From: Bacteroidota bacterium
GTDB lineage: Bacteria > Bacteroidota > Bacteroidia > Chitinophagales > LD1
Direction: 5' to 3'
Length of the DNA stretch: 14,405 nucleotides
Assembly: GCA_018267355.1 (NCBI GenBank)
Contig: JAFDYP010000173.1
Span: forward strand, 1 to 14,405
The position numbers and the translations under genes were made by a program. The first letter of the stretch is position 1; every line of letters starts with the position of its first letter. The notes beneath the pieces are model-generated. The model saw only the letters and a program-made list of their open reading frames with translations, made no database searches and was not told where the DNA came from. Below are positions 1-5,918 of this stretch, piece after piece.

Positions 1-2
1 CA

Positions 3-122
3 ATTAACAAAAAGGCCGACATAATATTCCGCTTTACCGAAACTATTGGCAGCAGTGGTTTTTATGAGCAATCTTCACATAGCGAACAGTGTGAAAAGCT
101 GACCAAAACGTCAAAAAGATAA
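3..122 (+). CDS. C-terminal fragment of an unrecognised protein (5' end outside window)
   Basis: Frame 3 is open from the window edge to a TAA at 120-122 and would give 39 C-terminal residues, starting INKKADIIFRF and ending KLTKTSKR. The other two plus frames stop within the first 24 bases, and a terminator-like hairpin follows 60 bases later, which fits the end of a plus-strand gene. The tail is polar and basic with no motif I recognise. The stretch is more AT-rich than the genes to the right, so it could also be non-coding. I propose no function. Confidence 0.3.
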   Translation: MNKKADIIFRFTETIGSSGFYEQSSHSEQCEKLTKTSKR

Positions 123-180
123 ATCAGAATATTGGTTAAAAGCCAGACTCTTCTTTCATAATTTGTATTTTAGGTGGATA

Positions 181-211
181 AATGGTGGAATCGAAAGGTT
201 CCACCATTTTT
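181..211 (+). terminator. Rho-independent terminator-like hairpin
   Basis: A perfect 10-bp stem, AATGGTGGAA (181-190) against TTCCACCATT (199-208), encloses an 8-base loop and runs into a T tract ending at 211. It most simply ends transcription from the gene that stops at 122. It lies only about 20 bases before the ATG at 230, so any promoter for the next gene must lie upstream of it or overlap it. It might therefore act as a leader attenuator instead. Confidence 0.6.
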
Positions 212-229
212 GTCTAAAGAAGATCCATC

Positions 230-1045
230 ATGCGTCGTTACCTTTTTATCCTTTTGATACTCGCTGCCGCCTATACCGGCCAGGCGCAAAAGATCGTGCT
301 GAACTCGCTCTGGCGCGACTCCAATATCGTGATCAATGGCGATCCCTATGACTGGCAGGAGCCGCTGAGCTACTATGACAGCAAGGCAAAGATCCAGTAC
401 CAGGTAGCCAATGATGATACGGCGCTCTATATCATACTAAAGACGATGGACTATAAGGCCCAGGCCAAAATACTGCGCGCGGGCATGGACCTCATACTGG
501 ATACCATGGGCAAGAAAAGAGGAGCCAGCGTACTGCTCTATCCACTACCGGGAGAGACGCGCCTGCAGTGGATAGCCGATCCCGCGGAGCCGGACCGCCA
601 GGAGCTGGAGCATCCTGACCTGAAGACACTGCGCACGGAGTACGAGCTGGCTGACAAGCGTATAAAATACATGGATCTGCGGGGCCTGCCCACAGCTATA
701 GAGGCCGTGAATACTAATAGCCCTATCATGGTGGCTATAGGCTGGGACCGCGACAATGTGCTGACATACGAGGCGCGTATCCCATTCCGTACGTTCTATC
801 ATGACAAGCTGACGGCAGCGGATGCAAAAAAGGTGATCAGCATCACGGTGAAGGTGCATGCATTTGATGTGCCGCAGCCCATACAAAATGGCAGTATGAC
901 AGATCCATCGGTATCCAACTCTGGTATGCGCGGGCAGGGCTATGGTGATACCCGCCCCAGTATGCCCAATATGGCGATGCCTAAGACCAATGAAATGGCC
1001 GAATCTGAAGAAGTGCAGATACGCATGAAGCTGGCGGTGAAGTAA
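230..1045 (+). CDS. Secreted CBM9/DOMON-like domain protein
   Basis: A 271-residue protein with an N-terminal signal peptide: basic MRR, a hydrophobic core, and a likely cleavage after residue 19 (GQA before Q). The mature part opens with a pattern typical of CBM9-like/DOMON-like beta-sandwich domains: VINGDPYDW near residues 34-42, YQVANDDTALYIILK near 56-70, then a region around 165-215 with AIGWDRDN and ARIPF strands. CBM9-like domains often bind sugars or form part of outer-surface proteins, but no binding residues can be assigned here. Residues about 218-255 form a Met/Gly/Pro/Asn-rich low-complexity stretch (MRGQGYGDTRPSMPNMAMP). No catalytic domain is attached. The start is the first ATG giving a proper signal peptide. 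The gene stands alone, convergent with the LysE gene. The localisation is fairly secure, the fold moderately so, and the ligand is unknown. Confidence 0.8.
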   Translation: MRRYLFILLILAAAYTGQAQKIVLNSLWRDSNIVINGDPYDWQEPLSYYDSKAKIQYQVANDDTALYIILKTMDYKAQAKILRAGMDLILDTMGKKRGASVLLYPLPGETRLQWIADPAEPDRQELEHPDLKTLRTEYELADKRIKYMDLRGLPTAIEAVNTNSPIMVAIGWDRDNVLTYEARIPFRTFYHDKLTAADAKKVISITVKVHAFDVPQPIQNGSMTDPSVSNSGMRGQGYGDTRPSMPNMAMPKTNEMAESEEVQIRMKLAVK

Positions 1046-1047
1046 CA

Positions 1048-1107
1048 CCTCACCCATCTGCCTTCGGCATCTTCCCTCTCCGAGGGAGAAGGAAGAACCT
1101 TGTGAGG
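1048..1107. repeat. Palindromic intergenic element with nested hairpins
   Basis: Just after the stop of the CBM9-like gene, an outer inverted repeat CCTCAC (1048-1053) / GTGAGG (1102-1107) encloses two hairpins: TGCC-TTC-GGCA at 1059-1069 and CCCTC-TCC-GAGGG at 1074-1086. This three-armed shape resembles short interspersed REP-like elements found between genes in many bacteria. Only one copy is visible in the window, so repetition across the genome is an inference. Because it lies between convergent genes, it could also act as a transcription end. A further GC hairpin, CGGCC-TGC-GGCCG, lies at 1164-1176. The rest of 1046-1285 shows no gene. Confidence 0.45.
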
Positions 1108-1285
1108 GGAGCAGGAGATGTTATTTGTCAGAGGGTCTGTGTTGCACTATTGCGTAAATCCCGCGGCCTGCGGCCGACCCCTTTTAATATGGCAACTTAA
1201 ACAATGGAGCGTGGTAAGCTGCTGATGATCTATAGTAAGATAGATCGCCGGTTTTTGTTTGCGAAATTTGCCGGACGGCCTTTTT

Positions 1286-1891
1286 CTAATGAAAGAATAT
1301 CAGCTTAATGCCGAAGCCGATCAGGATGATACCCGAGATGCGCGAGAGAGACAGGAGGATGGCGGGCCGGATATATGGCCGCAGCAGTGAGGCGCTGTAG
1401 CCCTTGAGAAAATCGGTAGAGAATACGATGAGCAGGGCAACAAAAAAGTGCAGCAGCACCAGGGCAGAGCGGCCCTGATAGTGGCTCACCGCACTCATGA
1501 CCGCACCAAACCAAAAGAAAAAGACATTCGGATTGGTACTATTGATGAGGAAGCCCCGGGCTAAGAGGCTCCGTGCGGACTGGCGGCTCACGTCGGGGTG
1601 GTCTTCCGCTTGTTTCTTCTTTAGCAGGTTCTGTAGGCCCATGAGCAGCAGCACACTGCCACCCGCCACATACATGACCTGTAGCAGCATAGAGCCGCGG
1701 TCTATGCTGCGTGCTACGAGATAGATGAAAAGGACCGTGATGATATCACTCACAAAAGTGCCAAATGCCAGCCAGGCTGCGCCGCGGATATGGCCCTGCA
1801 GGCCCAGGTCTACTACAGCAAAAAATATAGGACCCACAAATGTTGCAAGCACCAGCCCCGTCAGTGCTCCCTGCCAGATCGCCTCGCCCAT
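1286..1891 (-). CDS. LysE/RhtB-family amino-acid or metabolite exporter
   Basis: A 201-residue very hydrophobic protein with about six membrane segments (roughly residues 8-28, 38-60, 68-87, 112-135, 140-160 and 178-198), the usual size and layout of the LysE/RhtB superfamily. The N-terminal segment carries the family pattern with a Gly-Pro turn (LATFVGPIFFAVV). The loop after the third helix is basic and Lys-rich (NLLKKKQ). The conserved cytoplasmic motif appears as GFLINSTNPNVFFFWFG near 112-128. Members export amino acids or related small molecules by proton-driven transport; the substrate cannot be read from sequence. The ATG directly abuts the TAG of the upstream lyase gene (zero-base gap), so the two are very probably co-transcribed and translationally coupled. 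This could mean export of a product or by-product linked to that enzyme. Confidence 0.88.
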   Translation of the reverse strand: MGEAIWQGALTGLVLATFVGPIFFAVVDLGLQGHIRGAAWLAFGTFVSDIITVLFIYLVARSIDRGSMLLQVMYVAGGSVLLLMGLQNLLKKKQAEDHPDVSRQSARSLLARGFLINSTNPNVFFFWFGAVMSAVSHYQGRSALVLLHFFVALLIVFSTDFLKGYSASLLRPYIRPAILLSLSRISGIILIGFGIKLIFFH

Positions 1892-3334
1892 CTACTCCGG
1901 TTTTGCAGTGTAGATAGTATCGAGGAAATCAAGCACGATCTGCTCCAGGTCATCGGTGCCGGAGAGGGCACCCATCATGCCATACATGGCGGCTTTATTC
2001 TCGTTATTGATATCAGGTGTCGAGTTCTTTTGCAGTCTGGCTATCGCACCATCAGGTAGTATTTTGCTGAGACCCTTGACTACTGAGGTTTGCAGTTTAT
2101 TGCCCAGCTGTGCCAGGCGCTGGTCGCGCACGGTGGCGATGCAGCTTTTCAGGTCAGCGATAAACTCCGGCATGATATCACGGTGGATATAGTTGACCGT
2201 AAAGTGCAGGCTGGGTGGTAGCTGCTGGCGCTCAAAATGCCAGCCTTTTTTATTGAGCTCATCGGCCAGCATGTAGACATCTATTTGGTCAGACTGTACT
2301 GTCACGATACTCATGTCTGGCCGACCCATCAGTTGTAGCTCGGGGATATCGGCAGCGGCCTGTTTGAGCTGCTCTGTGGCAGCCATGGTAGCTTTGGCCA
2401 TCTCTACATATCCCTCGCGGCCTATGGTGCGCAGGGCGGCCCAGGCGCCGGCTATATTGCCTCCCGCCCGTGTGCCGGTGATGGTGGGAGAGGCATAGAT
2501 GCCGCCGGCCCACTTGGTATAGAGCGAGAACTGATGGCGGCGGAGGTCGTGACTGCGGTAGAGGATCACAGAGGCACCCTTTGGCGAGTAGCCGTACTTA
2601 TGTATATCTGCGGAGAGTGAGGTGACACCCGCTATGCGGAAATCAAATGCAGGCACATCATACCCAATATCTGACAGGAAAGGCAGCATAAAACCACCGA
2701 TACACGCATCTACATGGCAGAGCAGCCCCCGCCGCTGCGCCAATGCTGCGATATCTGCTATCGGGTCTATGACACCAAAGGGATAGGACGGTGCAGAGCC
2801 TACCAGCAGGATGGTCTCCGGGCGAATGGCGCGCTCCATGGCGGCTACATCTGCGCGATAGTCACTACCCACTTTCACAGATGTATAATCTACCTCCATG
2901 ATCTGGAAGGCCTTCATAAATGCGGGGTGTACAGACTCCGGCACTACGGCGTGCGCACGCTTGATATGGGGTTTGTTTTTAGTGGCCCAGTCGCGGGCAG
3001 TCTTGACCGCCAGCAGGATACTCTCCGTGCCACCGGTGGTGATATTGCCACAGACATCCGTATCTGCATGAAAGAGGTCAGCGCACATACTCACCGCCTC
3101 GCTCTCCAGCTCTGCGAGGCTGGGGGTAGCGGTGGGGTTCAGAGCATTGTCAGCGTAGTACTGGTCAAAGACCTGTTTGATGGCGTGCTCACGCTTGTCA
3201 CCGGGATGGTAGATGAGACAGAAGGCGCGGCCCCGGCGCCAGTCTATGTCTTTGGTGCGCTTCCGGCTGATGGTGTCCAGCAGGTCAGCGACAGGTGTGG
3301 CACTGGCCGGGAAACGGTGTGGCTGCAGATCCAT
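1892..3334 (-). CDS. Sphingosine-1-phosphate-lyase-like PLP enzyme
   Basis: A 480-residue fold-type I PLP enzyme of the group II decarboxylase superfamily, closest by eye to sphingosine-1-phosphate (S1P) lyases. Visible landmarks are GNITTGGTESILLAVKTARD at 96-115 (phosphate-binding loop), LLVGSAPSYPFGVIDPI at 176-192, HVDACIGGFMLPF at 207-219 (the His stacks on PLP and the Asp binds its ring nitrogen), SADIHKYGYSPKG at 241-253 with K246 as the Schiff-base lysine, and GGIYASPTITGTRAGG at 277-292. The C terminus (AAMYGMMGAL, then a DFLDTIYTA ending) also resembles eukaryotic S1P lyase tails, which favours this over amino-acid decarboxylases. The N-terminal membrane anchor of the eukaryotic enzymes is absent, so it should be cytosolic. 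S1P lyase cleaves phosphorylated long-chain bases to a fatty aldehyde and phosphoethanolamine. Many Bacteroidota make sphingolipids, so the substrate is plausible but unproven. It is the first gene of a pair with the LysE gene. Confidence 0.85.
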   Translation of the reverse strand: MDLQPHRFPASATPVADLLDTISRKRTKDIDWRRGRAFCLIYHPGDKREHAIKQVFDQYYADNALNPTATPSLAELESEAVSMCADLFHADTDVCGNITTGGTESILLAVKTARDWATKNKPHIKRAHAVVPESVHPAFMKAFQIMEVDYTSVKVGSDYRADVAAMERAIRPETILLVGSAPSYPFGVIDPIADIAALAQRRGLLCHVDACIGGFMLPFLSDIGYDVPAFDFRIAGVTSLSADIHKYGYSPKGASVILYRSHDLRRHQFSLYTKWAGGIYASPTITGTRAGGNIAGAWAALRTIGREGYVEMAKATMAATEQLKQAAADIPELQLMGRPDMSIVTVQSDQIDVYMLADELNKKGWHFERQQLPPSLHFTVNYIHRDIMPEFIADLKSCIATVRDQRLAQLGNKLQTSVVKGLSKILPDGAIARLQKNSTPDINNENKAAMYGMMGALSGTDDLEQIVLDFLDTIYTAKPE

Positions 3335-3356
3335 AGTAAACAGAGTGGTTATTCTC

Positions 3357-3387
3357 CAAAGCTAATCTATTTCGGCGGGGGAGTAAA
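3357..3387 (-). promoter_or_regulatory. Bacteroidota-type promoter of the lyase-LysE operon
   Basis: On the minus strand a perfect TAnnTTTG -7 box (TAGCTTTG, 3357-3364) is preceded 19 bases upstream by TTTA (3384-3387), one mismatch from the -33 TTTG consensus. Transcription would start near 3350, giving a short leader of about 16 bases before the ATG at 3334. It lies just downstream of the tRNA terminator, so the operon has its own start. Confidence 0.6.
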
Positions 3388-3417
3388 GGCACCACCAGGA
3401 TGATGATAGCGGAAAAC

Positions 3418-3446
3418 AAAAAACCCTCGCCTAGGCGAGGGTTTTT
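3418..3446 (-). terminator. Bidirectional Rho-independent terminator after tRNA-Asp
   Basis: CCCTCGCC (3424-3431) and GGCGAGGG (3434-3441) form a near-perfect palindromic stem around TA, flanked by an A run (3418-3423) and a T run (3442-3446). It can therefore work on either strand. On the minus strand it sits 2 bases after the tRNA-Asp 3' end, and is clearly that gene's terminator. Confidence 0.9.
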
Positions 3447-3447
3447 G

Positions 3448-3521
3448 CGGAACGGACGGGGCTCGAACCCGCGACCTCCGCCGTGACAGGGCGGCATTCT
3501 AACCAACTGAACTACCATTCC
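3448..3521 (-). tRNA. tRNA-Asp (anticodon GTC)
   Basis: A 74-base tRNA with all arms. The acceptor is GGAATGG paired with CCGTTCC (one G-U) plus discriminator G. The D arm is GTTC/GAAT with AGTTGGTTA in the loop. The anticodon stem is CCGCC/GGCGG around the loop CTGTCAC, giving anticodon GTC for aspartate. The variable region is AGGTC, and the T arm is GCGGG-TTCGAGC-CCCGT. CCA is not encoded. It has a consensus promoter 15 bases upstream and a terminator directly behind, so it is a monocistronic unit. Confidence 0.97.
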
Positions 3522-3535
3522 GTTTCTAGGGACTG

Positions 3536-3565
3536 CAAATATAGGGTGTTTTGGAACTTTAGCAA
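3536..3565 (-). promoter_or_regulatory. Promoter of the tRNA-Asp gene
   Basis: On the minus strand a perfect TAnnTTTG -7 box (TATATTTG, 3536-3543) and a TTG -33 element (3563-3565) are separated by exactly 19 bases, the spacing known for Bacteroidota housekeeping promoters. The predicted start lies a few bases before the mature tRNA 5' end at 3521. This is the best promoter in the window and supports the phylum assignment. Confidence 0.85.
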
Positions 3566-3672
3566 CTTTTAAGGCGATAAAAATTTAATTTGCTGTGGGT
3601 AGGATAAGGGGCGTCCCGGCAAAACAGACCCAAGCGAATGACTATCTGATATCCGCTGGAAATGACTGACTA

Positions 3673-4125
3673 TCACAGCCCCGGCAGGAACATGCCGCTG
3701 CGCCTTCTGTAGGCCGCGTAGCCGGAAAATTTCTGCGAAAGCAGGGACTCCTCATAGCCGGCCTTGAAGTAAAATAGGATCAGCAAGCTGCCAAAGACCA
3801 GCAGCCGAAGCGTACATTCAGAATACAGCCCCCAGCCCAGGGCCATAGCCAATATGCCGGTATAGATAGGATGGCGCATATACCGGTATACACCAGTATC
3901 TATCAGCACGGCTGTGTGCGTGGGAGTGGGGAAGGCCGAGAGGCTGCGGTGAAGCTTTGCAATAGAAAGGGCAATGATGATGACTCCCGCTACGGCTAAT
4001 GCCAAGCCAGCATATCTGATCAGGCCCGGCACTGCAAAGTCTATAGCACTGATGCGGAAGAGAAAGATGAAAAGCAATATAAACTGCACCGATACGAATG
4101 CAATGTCTTTGAAAGGGCGCTTCAT
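3673..4125 (-). CDS. Isoprenylcysteine/phospholipid methyltransferase-like membrane protein
   Basis: A 150-residue membrane protein with about four hydrophobic segments (roughly residues 9-26, 35-56, 88-100 and 107-121). The diagnostic ICMT/PEMT-type motif is present: DTGVYRYMRHPIYTG at 76-90, with R84-H85-P86. It is followed by the distal conserved pattern of an acidic pair (E125-E126), a short gap, and YAAYRRRSGMFLPGL at the C terminus. In characterised relatives these elements bind S-adenosylmethionine and methylate a lipid or prenylcysteine at the membrane. Bacterial members of this size are mostly uncharacterised, so the substrate is unknown. The start is the ATG at 4125, which gives the short polar N terminus MKRPFKD before the first helix. 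It lies 99 bases downstream of the LuxR-type gene on the same strand, with a perfect palindrome in between. No clear terminator follows it before the tRNA promoter. Confidence 0.8.
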   Translation of the reverse strand: MKRPFKDIAFVSVQFILLFIFLFRISAIDFAVPGLIRYAGLALAVAGVIIIALSIAKLHRSLSAFPTPTHTAVLIDTGVYRYMRHPIYTGILAMALGWGLYSECTLRLLVFGSLLILFYFKAGYEESLLSQKFSGYAAYRRRSGMFLPGL

Positions 4126-4170
4126 GATCTTGTTTTTCTGATGTAGAAAGTGGCGTCAAACGGTATCATG

Positions 4171-4178
4171 TAAAGATA
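4171..4178 (-). promoter_or_regulatory. Possible -7 box of the methyltransferase-like gene
   Basis: The minus strand reads TATCTTTA, one mismatch from TAnnTTTG, 45 bases before the ATG at 4125. I see no TTG at the proper -33 spacing, so this is weak. The palindrome at 4201-4214 falls just upstream, where a regulator could act. Confidence 0.3.
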
Positions 4179-4200
4179 CGCCGCGGCTATGGGCCGACAG

Positions 4201-4214
4201 GTAACAATTGTTAC
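4201..4214. promoter_or_regulatory. Perfect 14-bp palindrome, possible operator
   Basis: GTAACAATTGTTAC is a perfect inverted repeat with no spacer. It lies between the stop of the LuxR-type gene (4225) and the methyltransferase-like gene (ATG at 4125), about 76 bases before that ATG. The size and symmetry suit a dimeric regulator's site. There is no U tract, so it is not a good terminator. The cognate regulator is unknown. Confidence 0.4.
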
Positions 4215-4224
4215 GCAGCCCGGC

Positions 4225-5829
4225 CTACTCCATAGCGGCCAGCACGAGATTGAGGTTGTCCTCACGGGTCAGATTCATTTTGCGCCGGATAGTGACACGG
4301 TGGTTTTCGATATTACGCGGGGAGCTGGACAGGAGCGAAGCTATATCCTTAGTATTGAAGCCGGACCTCAGCAATGCGCAGACGCGGCACTCTGTGGGAG
4401 AGAGGGTGGGATGCGCACGGTGCAGGCGGACGATAAAGCCGCGATGCGCTTCGTCAAATTTTTCGCGGAAGCGGTCCTTTTCTGATTCCTCTTTGGCAAA
4501 GGCCTGGTCTATGGCCCGGCTGATAGTCTTGAAGACGACATCGGATCTGTGTTTCTCTTTGCGCAGGGCCGAGAGGCTCTGCTTGAGGTCTGTCAGTAGC
4601 TGCGTGCGCTGCTGCAGGTGATAGGTGGTCATATTCAGCTCCTGGGTTTTGAAGTCCAGTTCTGCTTTATGATGATCTACTTCTTTTTGCTTCAGCTCCA
4701 GTGCGTGTACGCTATTGATATACTTCACCCGGTTATTGAGGCCCTCTTGAGCCGCCTTGATCTTGTAGTCATACATCAGCCGGAAATACTGTAGCTCTTT
4801 GGCCGTATCTCCGGTAGCTGCGTAGTAGAGGCATCTGCTTTCCGTCAGGTCATGATAGAGTGAGCCGCGGTCGGTATCCGGTATGAGCGCAGCAGCTTTA
4901 TTCAGGTAGCTTTTGGCTTTGCGCAGCTGCCCGTGCTCAGTATAATAGCGGAAAAGCAGCAAGTCAACGTCTATCTCCGGAGTCGCTTTATTGATAGCGC
5001 GTGCCCGCTCTATGCAGTCATGTGCATAGCGCAGCATGGCCTTCTCATCACCGTGGCCACCAGCTACCTCAGCCTTTATCACAAAAATATTGGTGTATAG
5101 GAAGTGATGCGGCGGCAGGTAGTCAAACTGCTGCATGATGCCCAGCGCCCGGTCAGCGTAGCTAGATGCCAGGATGTATTCTTTCTTCTTGCTGTATAGA
5201 TAGCCCAAGTGTACGCATGTGCCTGCCTCTGCTACGCTAGGCTTATTGCCGTATTCTTTGAATATTTCTACAAGCAGTTCTTTATTGTAAACTATGCAGT
5301 CATCTACCGGCAGGATATGCATGCGTATCTCATTCAGATTGGCGGTGGCCAGTAGTGCGCTGCGTACATCACCTATAGACAGTGCGATGCGGTGCGACTC
5401 TGTGAGATGGTCTATACCCTCGGTAAACAAATTGAGGTTAGAGCATGCTACCCCGCAGCAGGTGGACGTGACCATGGTGAGCAGCTGATAAGGATGCTGC
5501 CGGAATATATACAAGGCCCGCAGGCCATGGTCCAGCGCCTCAGAGAATTTTGCAAAATGGATCTTGAGCCTGCACTGCGTATGATAGACGAGCGCTTTCT
5601 CTTCCTCTTTGCCATACAGCATGATGTATGACTCGCACTGCTGGAAAAGCTCCTGACCCTCATTGATATGATTGAGTACGACCTCGCAGAAGGCGACCTG
5701 CGATGTGACAGCCATGCGCTCATGCTCACTTATTTGCCGGCCTGCCTTGCGGAGATAAGCATAGAGCACGTCCCTGCACTCCTGATAGGAGGTAAAATGA
5801 TGAAATACATCTACTGACGGCCGATCCAT
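4225..5829 (-). CDS. TPR/coiled-coil LuxR-type transcriptional regulator
   Basis: A 534-residue regulator with three parts. Residues about 15-360 are all-helical with TPR-like pairs (around AKFSEALDHGLRALYIF and KKKEYILASSYADRALGIM). Residues about 365-460 form a charged coiled coil (KQKEVDHHKAELDFKTQELN). The C terminus is a LuxR/GerE helix-turn-helix: LSPTECRVCALLRSGFNTKDIASLL at about 476-500, and the recognition helix around SPRNIENHRVTIRRKMNL at 503-520. This layout is common in Bacteroidota, where the TPR part probably senses a protein or assembles oligomers. There is no signal peptide, transmembrane helix, kinase or receiver domain, so it should be cytosolic with an unknown input. The start ATG is 20 bases after a consensus -7 box. 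It is transcribed in the same direction as, and 89 bases behind, the 489-residue gene. Its targets are unknown. Confidence 0.85.
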   Translation of the reverse strand: MDRPSVDVFHHFTSYQECRDVLYAYLRKAGRQISEHERMAVTSQVAFCEVVLNHINEGQELFQQCESYIMLYGKEEEKALVYHTQCRLKIHFAKFSEALDHGLRALYIFRQHPYQLLTMVTSTCCGVACSNLNLFTEGIDHLTESHRIALSIGDVRSALLATANLNEIRMHILPVDDCIVYNKELLVEIFKEYGNKPSVAEAGTCVHLGYLYSKKKEYILASSYADRALGIMQQFDYLPPHHFLYTNIFVIKAEVAGGHGDEKAMLRYAHDCIERARAINKATPEIDVDLLLFRYYTEHGQLRKAKSYLNKAAALIPDTDRGSLYHDLTESRCLYYAATGDTAKELQYFRLMYDYKIKAAQEGLNNRVKYINSVHALELKQKEVDHHKAELDFKTQELNMTTYHLQQRTQLLTDLKQSLSALRKEKHRSDVVFKTISRAIDQAFAKEESEKDRFREKFDEAHRGFIVRLHRAHPTLSPTECRVCALLRSGFNTKDIASLLSSSPRNIENHRVTIRRKMNLTREDNLNLVLAAME

Positions 5830-5848
5830 GTATACGAGAGATATATGT

Positions 5849-5856
5849 CAAATATA
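5849..5856 (-). promoter_or_regulatory. -7 promoter box of the LuxR-type regulator gene
   Basis: The minus strand shows TATATTTG, a perfect TAnnTTTG match, 19 bases before the ATG at 5829. No good TTTG/TTG lies at -33, so the promoter may be weak or activator-dependent. It suggests the regulator gene has its own start although a same-strand gene lies just upstream. The predicted leader is only about a dozen bases. Confidence 0.5.
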
Positions 5857-5918
5857 TGTAGTAACGGCCAGTATGTATGGGTTTTTTGTGGGTTCGGAGC
5901 GCTGATAACCAGATGTGG

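Noticed and set aside
545..1057. Minus-strand 170-codon ORF opposite the CBM9-like gene
   Set aside because: The His-rich, low-information translation is a shadow; the plus frame has a signal peptide and domain pattern.
1250..1285. Terminator for the LysE gene near GCCGGACGGCC
   Set aside because: The possible stem is only 3-4 bp with a 2-4 base loop, and the T run lies on the opposite strand from the one needed.
2714..3403. Plus-strand 229-codon ORF opposite the lyase gene
   Set aside because: It lies wholly antisense to the lyase with its PLP motifs, and its translation shows no domain character.
3285..3518. Minus-strand 77-codon ORF beginning MVVQLVRMPPCHGGG
   Set aside because: Most of it is the tRNA-Asp gene and its terminator read as protein, a well-known annotation artefact.
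5881..5918. Terminator between the 489-residue gene and the LuxR-type gene
   Set aside because: There is a T/A run at 5882-5887 but no stem-loop before it on either strand.
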